Positions 9,807 to 20,570 of a stretch of 20,739 nucleotides of DNA are shown here, one piece after another. The stretch lies in NCBI GenBank assembly GCA_022592435.1, contig JABYQS010000489.1, positions 1-20,739 of the forward strand, written 5' to 3'. The position numbers and the translations under genes were made by a program. The stretch is from Cerioporus squamosus (Eukaryota; Basidiomycota; Agaricomycetes; Polyporales; Polyporaceae). Position 1 is the stretch's first letter; every line of letters starts with the position of its first letter. The notes under the pieces were generated by a model. That model worked only from the letters and a program-made list of their open reading frames with translations, searched no databases and had not been told where the DNA came from.

Positions 9807-12800
9807 ATGGCGACGAAAGTGGCTAGGGAACTGCACGATGGATGGACGTTCACGCAGGTCGGCGGGGGGCAAGTGATGAAGGAAGGTGAATGGCTGCCTG
9901 TGCAGAGCTTCCCGACTACGGTCCATGTCGAGCTGTTGGGCTACAAGAGGATTCCCGACCCTGTGAGTCGTGATCTCGGACATGCGTGTGTCCTTGGGAT
10001 TCAGATGCTGATTAACCCTGGGGCAGTTCGTTGGGCTCCACGAATGGGATGTTCAATGTAAGTATTGCCGTTATGTTCATCTCTGTGGGTTCCGTTGACC
10101 CGAGCTGTACTTACTACAGGGATCGGAGAAGTGGAATGGGCTTTCCGCACCACCTTCACCGCGAGCGAGGCGGAGGTGACCTCGGACAAGGTTGATCTCG
10201 TCTTTGACGGATTGGATACATTCGCTGTGGTGGAGCTAGTGAGTTCCAACATACTCTCCTTTTCGTTTGCTGATGGTATACCCTGTCAGAACGGACATAA
10301 GATATTGGAGTAGGTGTTGTCGCGAGGCACGCCGGACATCCGATACTGACATGCATATACGAATTCAGGACCGATAACCAGTTTGTCGCGCATCGCGTAC
10401 CGGTCAATGACCACATCAAGGCTGGCGAGAACTCACTTGTGCTCACATTTTCGAGTGCATTCCGCAAGGTATGGCCATGACGCTCCATGGATGCGCTCTT
10501 GAGCGGACGTACTGATACGATACCTCCGCATTTAGGGTCGCGAAATCGAAAAGCAGCATGGAAAATTCAACCTTTGGAACGGCGACTCTAGTCGCCTGCA
10601 CGTTCGCAAGGCACAATACAAGTAAGTGCCGTATACCTAAGGAGACCGCCGACGGTGGCTAACGTTGTGACTTCGTTGTGGCAGCTATGGCTGGGACTGG
10701 GGTAAGTCTCGCATACTGTGTCACTCGCGAACTGTAACTAACCCGACTTTGGCAGGTCCGGTGCTCATGACTGTCGGGCCTTGGAAGCCCATCCGCGTCG
10801 AGGCTTACACCACCCGCATCACGGACCTGGACATCCGCCCGAGGGTGAACGACAAGCTCGGGGCCACAATCGACGTTACATTCGAGCTTTCCAGGGACGA
10901 CCACAGCGTAGCGAACGTGTTGGTGAAGGATGCTGAGGGCAGGCTCGTCGTTGGCCAGAGCAACTTGCCGATCAAGAGCCACAGAGCGGAGGCGCACTTC
11001 AAGCTGTCCCCGGGCGTGTTCGATTTGTGGTACCCCGTGGGCTATGGAAAACAGCCCATCTATACCGTTCAGCTGCAGATTACCGACAAGGCAAGCCGTG
11101 TTTATGACCATCGGCAGCTATGAATTTTGAAATACTGATGCAGAATGCTCGCAGGATGGTCATCTATTGGACACCAAGACGCAGAAGTTCGCGTTCCGCC
11201 GCGCAGTGATTGTCCAGGACGAGCTTGAAGGACAGGAGGGGCGCTCGTTCTTGTTCGAGATCAACAATATCCGGATCTTCTGTGGTGGTACGCTCTTGCT
11301 GATATTATGCTGTCGCGCCGACAAACCTGAGCATTCCCAGGTTCCAATTGGATCCCAGCCGACTCCTTCCTCACAAGGTGAGCAAGCAGTCAAACTCCCC
11401 GCCGCTACCGCCAGCTGACGGACCTCGTGCGTGCTTCGAGGTTAACCGCTGAGAAGTATCGACAATGGCTGCAGCTTCTCGTCGACGGCAACCAGAACAT
11501 GATCCGGGTCTGGGGCGGCGGTATTTACGAAGCAGACGCCTTCTACGACATCTGCGACGGTGAGCCTTCGCACGCGTGTGTATCGGGTAGCACTATACTG
11601 ACCGAATGGTCCAGAGCTTGGCATCCTTGTCTGGCAGGACTTCATGTTCGGCTGCGGCCAGGTGAATGAGGCCGTTCAATTGGCGTGGAACCGCGATTGC
11701 TAATGGCCCCGCCTAGTACCCAGCCTACGACTCGTTCACAAAGTCCGTCGAGGTCGAGGCCGAGCAAAATGTGAAGAGGCTCCGACACCATCCTTCCATC
11801 GTGATCTTCGGTGAGTAGAGCATGCCAAGGCTACCGTAGAAGTCATCGATCTAGTGCTCACCGCGTCGGATGTTCCAACTTCCCAGCGGGCAACAACGAA
11901 GGTGTGTGTGGCCATCTGCATTGCATCGTATTCCCCGAGACGAGCCGTCGCCGACATCGATCGATTTTTGGAATTGCAGATTATCAACTGGCCGAGTCCT
12001 CCAAGCTGGAGCTCGACTACTCGGATGAGAAGTCCGATTATAGGAAGACCAATTTCCCCGCACGCTACATCTACGAGCGACTTCTCCCATCTGTCGTCGA
12101 ACGGCTGTGCGACATCCACTACCACCGCAGTTCTCCGTACAGCGGCTTCGGGAAGGAAACGACCGACAAACGCTATGGCGACCTCCACCAGTGTGAGCTG
12201 CCCGCCCCGTTCGAATATTCTAGCGTTGGCGTAATCTTGAGTAATTGTTCTAGGGAACGTGTGGCATGGATCCCAGGAGCCTTGGCACAATTGGGACATC
12301 CTGGCGGGTCGCTTTGTCTCTGAGTTCGGAATGTCAGTGTATGCGTTCTGTCAGGAAGTTCCCGCACTCACCTCCCTCGTGTACGTTGCGATCTCCAGGC
12401 AGGGCTATCCAAACATCCGCACGGTCGATTACTGGCTCGGGGGCGACCAGTCGGAGCGCTACCCCCAGTCGAGGTACGGGGAGCATGCGCACCAACGCGG
12501 TCAGCGTCCACAGTTTACGTACCGATTGAACAATCCTACAGGACGAACTGCAACCACAACAAGGCGGATGGCTTCGAGCGCAGGATCGAGGTACGCTTGA
12601 CCCGTTCACCCATTCAGCCGTGTGAGCCCCGGGAGCTCACTTGACCCCTCGCCCGCGCCACGGTGGTCGTTCGCAGCTGTACCTGATGGAGAACTTCAAG
12701 CACGCGTTCGACATCGAGAGGTCAGTTCGTCTTCGTCCGGGCTGATCGTGCGTGATTGGCGGCCGTCTGACAGGCCGATGGGCAACGCACCAGTTACGTG

Positions 12801-13948
12801 TATTACACGCAAATCATGCAGGCGGAGACCCTCGCGTCCGCCTACCGGCTCTGGCGGCGGAACTGGAAGGGCAAGGGCAAGGAATACACCGCGGGCGCGC
12901 TCGTCTGGCAGGTGAGCGTCCAAACTACACAGTTCGAGCCTTGTGTCTTGCATCCTGCATCTTGTGGCCTGTGTTCTGTTCTATGCACAGGCTCCGTGAG
13001 ACGTTGCATGACCTCCTACAACAGCGATGGCTAACGCGCACGCACCTCCACATGACAGATCAACGACTGCTGGCCGGTCACGTCCTGGGCCATCGTCGAC
13101 TACTTCCTCCGCCCGAAGCCCGCCTACTTCGCGATCAAGCGCGAGCTGCGGCCCTACACGGTGGGCATGACCCGCAAGGAGAAGAAGACGTACGCGGACG
13201 AGCTCTCCGCCGCGTTCTTCACGCTCGAGACCGTGCTCGAGATCTGGGGCACGAACAGCACGCTCGACGCGAAGCCCGCGACGCTCGAGCTCACCGCGTT
13301 CGACCTCCACTCCGACTGGCGCGAGCGGTCCACGCACGCTGTCGTGCTCGCGCCGAACGCGGCGACCGAGCTCTGGCAGGGCGCGCTCCCCGGGCAGCCC
13401 ACGCGCACGAAGCTGAGCGAGGTCCCGCGGACGGTCGTGGTCTCCGCGCGGCTCCTGGACGCAGATGGAAGCGTCCTCGGGCGATACGCGAACTGGTGCG
13501 TCCGCGTCTCACAGCTCCAAGCGCGTCCTGCGTGTCCACTTCCACTGACAGTTGACCTCCTGCCGCTCTTCCTGAATTCCCTTCTCTCTCCTGCACCGCG
13601 TCGCAATGCATTGCGGGTCTTGCATGTGTCCCCGGGGTCGCCTGACTGCCGTGCACCGCACCCGCATCAAGGCCCGAGCCGTTCAAGTACATCCACTTCC
13701 CGACCCGCGACGAGGTCGGTCTGCAGATCGACGTGAGCGGCGGCGGCAACGAGGGCACCGGCGCAACCATCACGCTCTCCGCAAAGAAGCCGATCAAGGG
13801 GATCATCCTCGACGTCGAGGGCGCAGAGGACGCGGTGTGGTCCGACCAGGCGATCGACCTCGTGCCGGACGACCCGCAGGTCGTGTCCGTGCAGGGCCTG
13901 AACGGGCGCAAAGTGACCGCGCGGTTCCTAGGGGACGGCTCCGCGTGA
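9807..13948 (+). CDS. mndB: Beta-mannosidase, glycoside hydrolase family 2 (intracellular, MndB type)
   Basis: Twenty-two exons (9807-9962, 10027-10057, 10120-10238, 10290-10309, 10369-10468, 10536-10621, 10685-10701, 10756-11090, 11155-11287, 11341-11377, 11441-11559, 11615-11661, 11717-11810, 11887-11901, 11980-12192, 12254-12332, 12399-12473, 12542-12590, 12677-12720, 12794-12911, 13059-13495, 13672-13948) give 866 residues, the usual length. The enzyme removes terminal beta-1,4-mannose from manno-oligosaccharides and N-glycan cores. The N-terminal GH2 sugar-binding domain is followed by YGWDWGP (172-178), an immunoglobulin-like domain and the TIM barrel. The acid/base is E436 in GNNE, and the nucleophile is E531 in [19 protein letters not shown], typical of the family, lies further on. 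There is no signal peptide, which fits the clade B, non-secreted type. The true ATG is at 9807. The intron at 11091-11154 is GC-AG. The last intron is long (176 nt) with an AAG acceptor. Confidence 0.95.
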
Positions 13949-14057
13949 GTTCAGGCGTTCAACGTTCAACGTTCAGGCGCAGCAGCTTGCCTCGAGACTC
14001 GAGACTCGTTGCTCGATGTCCAATGTCAGGGGCGGGGGTGCAACCTGAGGCCTGAGG
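13949..14057. repeat. Cluster of short direct repeats just after the beta-mannosidase stop
   Basis: Three small tandem patterns follow each other: GTTCAGGCGTTCAACGTTCA and related units (13949-13980), CTCGAGA units (13991-14008) and two CCTGAGG units (14044-14057). They start at the first base after the stop codon. They are short and imperfect, typical of slippage in untranslated DNA. Confidence 0.5.
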
Positions 14058-15086
14058 CGGCTCGTTTGGGCGGTGAGGTCGACAAGAGCGGTCGTGACGA
14101 GCGGAGAAGCACGGATCTAGAGGGACGGGTGCCGAGTCAGAAACGCAGCAGCAGGGCGCGCAGAGAGCGGTGAACAGCGAGCGAGCCGCTTGCGGGGTCA
14201 TGTAGTGCAATTCAGAATGGAGAGAGAGCTGCGCGGGATGTCGATGCGTGTTTGTTAGCCGGTCCTCTCCGCGCTTGTGGTGGCAGGCAGAACGAAGAGG
14301 TGCGTTGCGGGCTCTGCGTTTCGTGAGAAGGATAGTAGCCGGAATGAATCTCGAAAGAGCGAACACAGGACCCGTACCGCACCACGGACCCTGCGTGCAT
14401 TCTTGAATCTTGATACCTCGCCGTCCCTGCGATGGGCTGCCATTACCGTACATGTCATGAGTGTTTCCCCGGACGCGTGTTGCAGAGCTGTCGGGCGGAT
14501 CTGCACTGGGGTATGTGGCGTTGCGGCAAGCAACCAGCATACCGGGTAGCCGGAGTCTGGAGAGAGTAGCAGATGAAAAGGATGCGATATAGAGCGTAAG
14601 TTAAGTATTTATGGCGAATTACGAACCGTTGGGGAAAGCTGTACACATGGTGCATGCGAGGCATCCCCGTGGAGGGGGCTAAGGTAGACAACAGCGACAG
14701 AGGGGATCGTACAAGCTGTATACACGACGGGACGGCGATGCAGAGGACGGGGGGCGCGAAAGCGAGCGGCTGAAGCGAACGAGATGGAGGGGTTGAATGT
14801 CAATCACAGTCCAAATATACAAGAAGACAACCGGCGACCCAGTGATAGCGATGTGTAAGTCATGAACGATGGAGGAGAAAACGGTGAGGGACACGAAGGA
14901 CGACGGCGAGGGGAATGATACGAGGGGGACGGAATGCCAGGCTTCCGAGGCACCGGGTACGTTGGGTGATACAGACCATTATGGAGATGTATGCAAGCGA
15001 TGCGAAGATATTCTATGGTTGGTGGGGATCTTGCGAATGGCGGGGATGCGAGTTTGAGGAGGTCCCAGGTATCGTCCGCCACTCGT
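13949..15086. other. Convergent spacer between the beta-mannosidase and Rheb genes
   Basis: This 1.1-kb stretch lies between two gene ends and has no supported gene. Its first 110 bp are full of short repeats (described separately). The rest is of mixed composition with open frames on both strands but no recognisable domain or consistent codon bias. It presumably holds both 3' untranslated regions. Confidence 0.5.
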
Positions 15087-15993
15087 TCACATGACGGTAC
15101 AGCTGGAGCCCTTGGCCTCCGACTGGTTGTTTGGTTTGCGCTTCTCGATCTCCGCGAGACAGAGCTCAAAGACTTTCGCTGCATGAGACGAGCCCCAATG
15201 AATAAGAAGGTAAGATGATACTTCGCAAGGAGGACACATACCGACGTTGATGTTTTGCTTCGCGCTAGTCTCAACATGTGCAGCGTCGAGTTCCCCGGCA
15301 AGCTGCTCGGCCTCCTGTGGTTGCACCTGTCTGGATGGTCTGTGAGGAAAAGTAGTGGTGTGGGTGACGAGTCGAGCGCAAGGGGAAGTACCAGAGCCAC
15401 CACGAAGCAGGCGCACCCGGGGAGACAGTAGAAGACGCATATATGCGGTACATACCTGTTCTGGAGGTCGATCTTGGAGCCGACTATTACACAGGGGATG
15501 GAGTTCATGCCGCAGAAGTTGACAATTTTGTCGTAGACGACTTGAATCATGTCGAAAGACTTGTGATTTGTTACGGAGTACACGAGGACGAAGCCATGGA
15601 TGCCGATGGCATGCTTTGAGTTGAGGATGGTGTACTCATCCTGGCGGACAGCGCGACGTCGGCGTCGGCGTCGGTTGATGGTTCGGGCGCTGGGGGCAAT
15701 GGTGAAGACGCACCTGACCGGCGGTGTCGATGATGTCACAGTCGTAGTCGACGCCCTTGTAGTTGACGGTCTTGTTGAAGACGCTCTCGATGGTGGGGTA
15801 GTAGGACTCGACGAAGTGGTTCTCGATGAACTGAATGACAAGAGAAGACTTCCCTGCGAGGGGGCGCACCGGGACGGAGGGGAGGGGGCGGGCCGTGAGC
15901 GGTGGGCGGTCGCGTGGACAGGGGCGCGCACTCACCGACCGAGCGAGAACCAAGAACAGCGATCTTGCGTTTGTTGAGAATGTCGCCGGGCAT
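15087..15993 (-). CDS. RHB1: Rheb-type Ras-family small GTPase
   Basis: Exons (minus) 15993-15936, 15853-15714, 15640-15456, 15330-15242 and 15178-15087 give 187 residues, the family length. Rheb activates TOR complex 1 at endomembranes and in fungi also affects arginine and lysine uptake. G1 is GSRSVGKSS (15-23), with the Arg-Ser at Ras positions 12-13 that marks Rheb. Switch I has YYPTIE (37-42), G3 is DTAGQ (62-66) and G5 is ETSAK (148-152). The protein ends in CTVM, a CaaX box for farnesylation. G4 reads S121-K-I-D124 instead of the usual NKxD, which is unusual because that Asn contacts the guanine. The fourth exon could start 12 nt earlier at another AG; I chose the start giving NRQVQPQEAEQL, as in relatives. 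The upstream gap at 15994-16100 is purine-rich on the plus strand. Confidence 0.95.
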
Positions 15994-16445
15994 GGTGAAG
16001 AAAACGAAGGGGCGAGGCGGGGGCGGGGGGAGGAAGAGGGAGGAGGAGAAAGGAATGGAGGGCGGAAGGAGGAGGGCTAATAACCGGACCCCAAATGGTT
16101 GCCACTCGCGATGATCTGGCTGGTGACAGTTTCTCCGTGCCTGCGACTCGGACGGTGGGCGGGACCCGTGGCGGTTTCGGATTCCGGGGAGGGCCTGGCC
16201 TGTGGGCGTGCGGATCCTGTGCGACTGCCACCGTTTAGCCTTTTAACCAGCGAGCAGCGAGAGGGCCACCCCGATCCGGCACCCCTCCCAGACGCCCGCC
16301 TACTTCCCGCGCAGCTTCGCCCTCCACGGCGCACGCTGCCCCTCCCAGTGCCACCAGCCATCTCCCATCTCCCCGCCGTCCTCCCCGGCGCTCGCTGCTC
16401 CTCTTACGTCTGTGCCTGCTCACCTGCCCCCGCGATGGTCTGCTG
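15994..16445. promoter_or_regulatory. Upstream region of the Rheb gene
   Basis: The first 90 bp upstream of the Rheb ATG are strongly purine-rich on the plus strand, so pyrimidine-rich on the Rheb sense strand, as in many fungal promoters and leaders. A weak TATA-like TTAAAAGG lies on the minus strand near 16242. No gene is seen. Confidence 0.35.
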
Positions 16446-17735
16446 ATGTCTGATGCCCTCCGACGCGTCCGCCTCCCGCGGCTCTCCATTGCTAACGTCC
16501 CCCGTGCGCCCTCGTCGGCAATCGCAGCTGAAAACTGCTCTGTACGTATGCCCTCCACGGACTCTCCGTCGGCCCATCCAATCACCAGCCCCTTCGTCCA
16601 TCCGTGCCTCTCATCGTCTCATCGTCCAATAGCCCCGCCATCGATCGCCTCGCTTTTCTCATCCTCCGAGCCCTCTAGCCCGCCGCTGGCTCTGTAGCCA
16701 CCGCTAGACTCCTTGTAGTAGTTCCGCCCAGCTGCGACGGTCTTCCTCGCGACCACGACGCCGCTGTACAGATAAGCCCCCATTCAGAGGCCTTCTAGCT
16801 AGCCCATCCAGCGCGCAACCCACCCTCAGTCACCCACAAAGCCACGCACAAAGCCACGACGTTCTCTGTCGACTCTGACGATCCTCTTGCCCAATCTCCC
16901 GAGGAATCTCGACGATTTGCCTCCCTCGCAACGTTAGTGCAAGGGTCGACCGTCGGCGATCGCCAGCCGCAGCCACAACTTCATAATCATGAAATTGAGG
17001 GGCCCCGCATCAACTCCCATCACTGCCCGTGGACTGCCGAGCCATCCAGAGAGCTCGAGAGTCGACGGTGACGACGAACATTGCAACTTGCCTCAGCGAG
17101 TCGAGCTTGGCAGCGGTGCGTTAGTAATGACACATCCCGACCGCGACTACGTATATGAGCGCCCCCTTCTCGGCCATGGGCTATCCTTGCAACGACGTCG
17201 CTGTTCGCAACGATCGCAGCCCATCTGTTTCTCACTGTCTCAGAGTAAGATGACTTCCATCTTCCTCACCTGCCTCGCGGAGTGCAACTTTGAGCTTGAT
17301 CGGATGTCCCAGGCCCCTCGTCCAGGGATTCCAGCTGCCTCGCATCACTGCGCCGTCCGCGAGCGTGCCACGGGAGGCCACGGGGGGATTGATCGCTGCT
17401 GATAACGTCGCGTGCGTGCCCGGGCAGCGGAACACATGCACGGGATTTCGGGGATTCTGCACCAGGCTGGAGCTCGACATTCGGATGTCCCTCGGTGTGG
17501 GAGGCATGCGAAGAGCATGGCGCGAAGGCCCGCTGTAATGCCACCACATATCGCCGTCGACTCTGCCGATCTCGATCCTGCCTCGCGTTCTGTCTTCGCA
17601 GAACCCGCAATCATCTACAGCCTGCGCTTCGCTCTCGCTGGCCGTTCGTCATTGGCCTCGCCCTCCGTTCTCAGCGGATGCAGTCCGCCCGCTCGGGCCG
17701 TGTATAACGTACGCGTGTCCCCTCGACATGGCTAG
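16446..17735 (+). other. Coding-like open stretches of unknown identity
   Basis: Several plus-strand segments are open with moderately gene-like codons, but no complete model emerges. An ATG at 16446 opens 32 codons to a GTACGT donor at 16542. A 91-codon frame without ATG runs from a TTCTAG acceptor (16798) to a stop at 17069-17071. It contains a 12-bp tandem repeat and the segment VDSDDPLAQSPEESRR. Further frames cover 17250-17402, 17290-17538 and 17412-17735. They could be exons of a fast-evolving gene, a decayed gene or a non-coding transcript. I do not recognise any of them. Confidence 0.25.
16835..16858. repeat. Perfect 12-bp tandem duplication
   Basis: CACAAAGCCACG occurs twice in direct succession. 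The 12-bp unit keeps frame within the surrounding open stretch. Confidence 0.8.
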
Positions 17736-17792
17736 CACCACCTCCACGCCTGCTGGGGATAGCGCGAGGAGGTCCGAACGGTAAAGCTTCTT

Positions 17793-17810
17793 GAGTTTCG
17801 AGTTTCGAGT
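17793..17810. repeat. Short 7-bp tandem repeat
   Basis: GAGTTTC is repeated twice and followed by a partial third unit. No function is implied. Confidence 0.7.
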
Positions 17811-17869
17811 CCCTAGTAGGTATGTACCGGCAGCTCGAACGCCTCCAACCTTCTACCTGTGATTTGTAT

Positions 17870-18230
17870 TTAGTGCAGCGCAGCGCTCGAGAAGACGACT
17901 ATCGAAGCCACCCGATGCGTCATGTCCAGTTCGCGGAGGCCCAGGCTCTTCCGTAGTCCGAATTCCTCACCCCCGTACCTGAAGACGGCGGTGGCGTACG
18001 GCGAGTGCGAGCTGGCCAGCGAATGATGGCCGCACGCGAGGCCACCCGCTGCAGTTCTGGGCTCGACGATCCGGCGCGGGGAAGCGGGGGTGCATCTTGA
18101 CTGTCGGTTCGTAACCATCCGCAGTCGGAGTTCGCAAGTTCGTGTTGAACGCCTCGGAGCGCACGCTGTACTCTAGGCGCATGGCCGGGAGCATTGAGCA
18201 GAGAAGCGGAGGCATTCCGATGGGTATGTA
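17870..18230 (-). other. Coding-like minus-strand stretch of unknown identity
   Basis: On the minus strand an acceptor-like ATTGCAG ends at 18231. All three frames then stay open for a long way. One frame runs about 100 codons without ATG to a stop at 17920-17922. Another encodes YIPIGMPPLL at its start and ends near 17967. A third ends in a coding-like segment (SPYATAVFRYGGEEFGLRK and onward) with a TAA at 17870. A change of frame between the last two would give one longer protein end. I do not recognise it. It may be a gene remnant. Confidence 0.25.
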
Positions 18231-18239
18231 CTGCAATTA

Positions 18240-20490
18240 ATTTCGAACGGTCGTGTCCGTGGCCGAAACTTGGAGTGGAGCAATAGAAGTTCTGTTGGTC
18301 GCCTTATCCGTGGACGAGTGCAAATGGAAGCTGGAACCAGGAGAGGGTATCTCCAGCCGAGCCGCCCAGCAGAGTACTACGAGCATCAGATTTGATATGC
18401 TCGGGCTGTGGGCCCAGGAACCAAGCTGCAAGAACATGCTGAGATGGACGCCTGAGAGGCGTTCACAGCAACCATGACAGGACGCGAGGACAGCGTGAAT
18501 GGTCGTGACCACTCGAGTCAGGACTCGGAGCAAGTCGTCCCAGCCCTGCAATTGAACCACAGTAAAGCAAGGAAACAGAGATACTCGGGTCGAGTACACC
18601 CAACACCTCGTGTATGCGCCACTCCGGTTACCGCGGCCGCGGTCATCGAGACTGGCTCTTGAGAGCGTCCAGGAGGGGCGTCCGAGTACGGATAAGTCTG
18701 CCCCGGTGCGCAGGATATGTGCGCCCCATCTTTAAACCCTAAGTCTGACGGACATCACCGCTGCGGCTTTGTGGAGAGAGGATTGAGCACAAGGAATTGA
18801 AGAAAGGCAGCACGCACCTGCTGCTAGCGCAGCCTCCAGATGGTACGGCGGCAGTGTTGCGTGGGTGTGGCCAGCAGATGGTGAGAGCGGTTCGCTTCCG
18901 GGTTCGCCGTCGGGTGTTGCTGTGGCACTAGTATGGCGTCCCGGATACCCAGCATATACGAGAACACCGGAGCGCTAGCCTGGCGGTGAGATGACGACTC
19001 CACAGACGACTTGATGCAGTCGCAATTCGCATCCACTTGGGCGTGGACACGGACGTTCAGTAAAGTTCATCTCCGTCAGGAGTCAGACACGCATCGCCTT
19101 CTGGGTCCTCGGCAACAGCGCACGTCTGTCATAGATAAGACGAACACGGCACGTTGCATCTCTTGTAAGCCGGACAGCAGCGATGGTGTCGTATATGGCG
19201 GCGGAAGCGACGGGGTGTGCTGTAAGCCAGAGTAACGGCAGCGAATTTTGGAACGCCACCGATGGTGTGCAGTGCGAGAAGTCTTGCAACGTTGTCTCTT
19301 GCCGAACGCGTAAGGACAGGGAAGTTGCGAGGGCGTGCCTGCACGTATGGAAATTCAATACTTGGAGTGGCACTTGCGATAAGAAGTGCGGAGGATAAGT
19401 GGCTGGACTGCGCTGTGGACGCACCGCGGTTCTGTGTAGGATGGCAATATACACCCCTCTGACTGCGCCATCCGGTCCTTGTAAGTGTGCAGCTGCGCCA
19501 GTACGGCATCTTCGTGTCGAGTATCATGGTTAAGCTCTCGCAAGCCATTCTAGCTCACGGGACCCGGTGTATGCGTCGTCAGGTGGTTGTCTCCTTATCT
19601 CAGCCGCCATGAGAAGGTCCACTGTTCGCTTCAGCAGCTACAACGTGCGCAAGCGGAAGTGAGGGGACATGACTTTGTCATAACGCAATCCGTCAGCGGC
19701 TGGAGAGCTGCGGGAGACCGCAACTTACGGCAAGCAATGTGCTCCTCTAGGCAGCGGATGAGAGAGGGCGCCGTGGGGCGCCCCGATGTGTGATCCGTGC
19801 AGCCACTGCGTGGCACTGGAAAGATGCGGTCGTATTCACTTCATCATAGTTAACATCCTGGGCGTTGGTACTTGAAAGAATAACGCTCACTCACCCGGGA
19901 TGACGGTCTGTATTATCCTGTTGTGTCAAGTATAACATCATAATGGACGCGAGCGCGGACTGACACACACCTCCATGAGAGAACAGTCCTATAATAGACC
20001 AAGTCTCGGCCGGTCGCTATTGCATCAAGTAGAAGCACGATGAGCTTGGAAGGGACGCCGAACCATGACTTACCTGGCAGTTGAGCGACACGTAAACGGC
20101 GGGCAAAGTCTCCTCAGCGCTGGGACCGGTCACCGCGTGTGGAAGCCAAATCCCCGTCTACTCATAATGTACGATCGTCGGCAGAGACGAATGGGTATAA
20201 CGAGCGGTAGTCGTGAGCGCGGCAAACATGGAAAACTCTAGCCTGTATGGCTTACCTCCTCGGAGCGTGCAAGCTTTATCTCCCAAATTTCCATGCATAA
20301 TGACGAATGACGAAGAGCGACTCCAGCACTCGTATCTTCAAGGTGCGGTGTGTTCTAGCGTGGACACATAAGTAGTCGCCGCGTCCTTCCTCACTACTGA
20401 CAGGTAGTCTACAGGTACCTGAGAGGTCGCAGATGAGTACTCTGCTGCTCAGTCGTATGTACACCAGTGGTATAATGCGTACCTGCTGGT
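18240..20490. other. Long stretch without a recognised gene
   Basis: No protein, RNA gene or mobile element is recognised in these 2.2 kb. Base composition looks less GC-rich than in the confirmed genes. Five minus-strand sequences match intron donors well (at 20482, 20255, 20073, 19894 and 19728), some paired with acceptor-like AG sites. The intervening segments do not join into a convincing reading frame. A plus-strand open frame at 19183-19398 is cysteine-rich but has no signal peptide. A GC-rich 7-bp hairpin sits at 19766-19783. Confidence 0.3.
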
Positions 20491-20493
20491 CCG

Positions 20494-20520
20494 GAGTCCC
20501 TTAGGGCAACGAAGGGACTC
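20494..20520. repeat. Perfect 9-bp inverted repeat (hairpin) with 9-nt loop
   Basis: GAGTCCCTT (20494-20502) is followed after nine bases by AAGGGACTC (20512-20520). The hairpin is not followed by a T-run, so a terminator role is unlikely. Confidence 0.6.
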
Positions 20521-20570
20521 TTGCATAGTCATGGGTGAGCGAACAAGCCGGGGTAGCGCTCGGACGCGAC

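Noticed and set aside
12752..13555. 267-codon plus-strand open frame
   Set aside because: It lies in another frame over beta-mannosidase exons 20 and 21. The mannosidase frame is confirmed by family motifs.
7492..13948. Transporter plus beta-mannosidase as a sugar-use gene cluster
   Set aside because: The transporter belongs to the vitamin/organic-anion family rather than sugar porters, and neighbouring genes are housekeeping. Adjacency alone is weak evidence.
14804..15931. 375-codon minus-strand open frame over the Rheb gene
   Set aside because: It reads through Rheb introns; only the part from about 15640 to 15456 matches the GTPase, and spliced Rheb explains it better.
19183..19398. 71-codon cysteine-rich frame (seven Cys), a possible secreted peptide
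   Set aside because: There is no signal peptide and the cysteine spacing matches no family I know. It lies in a region without other coding signs.
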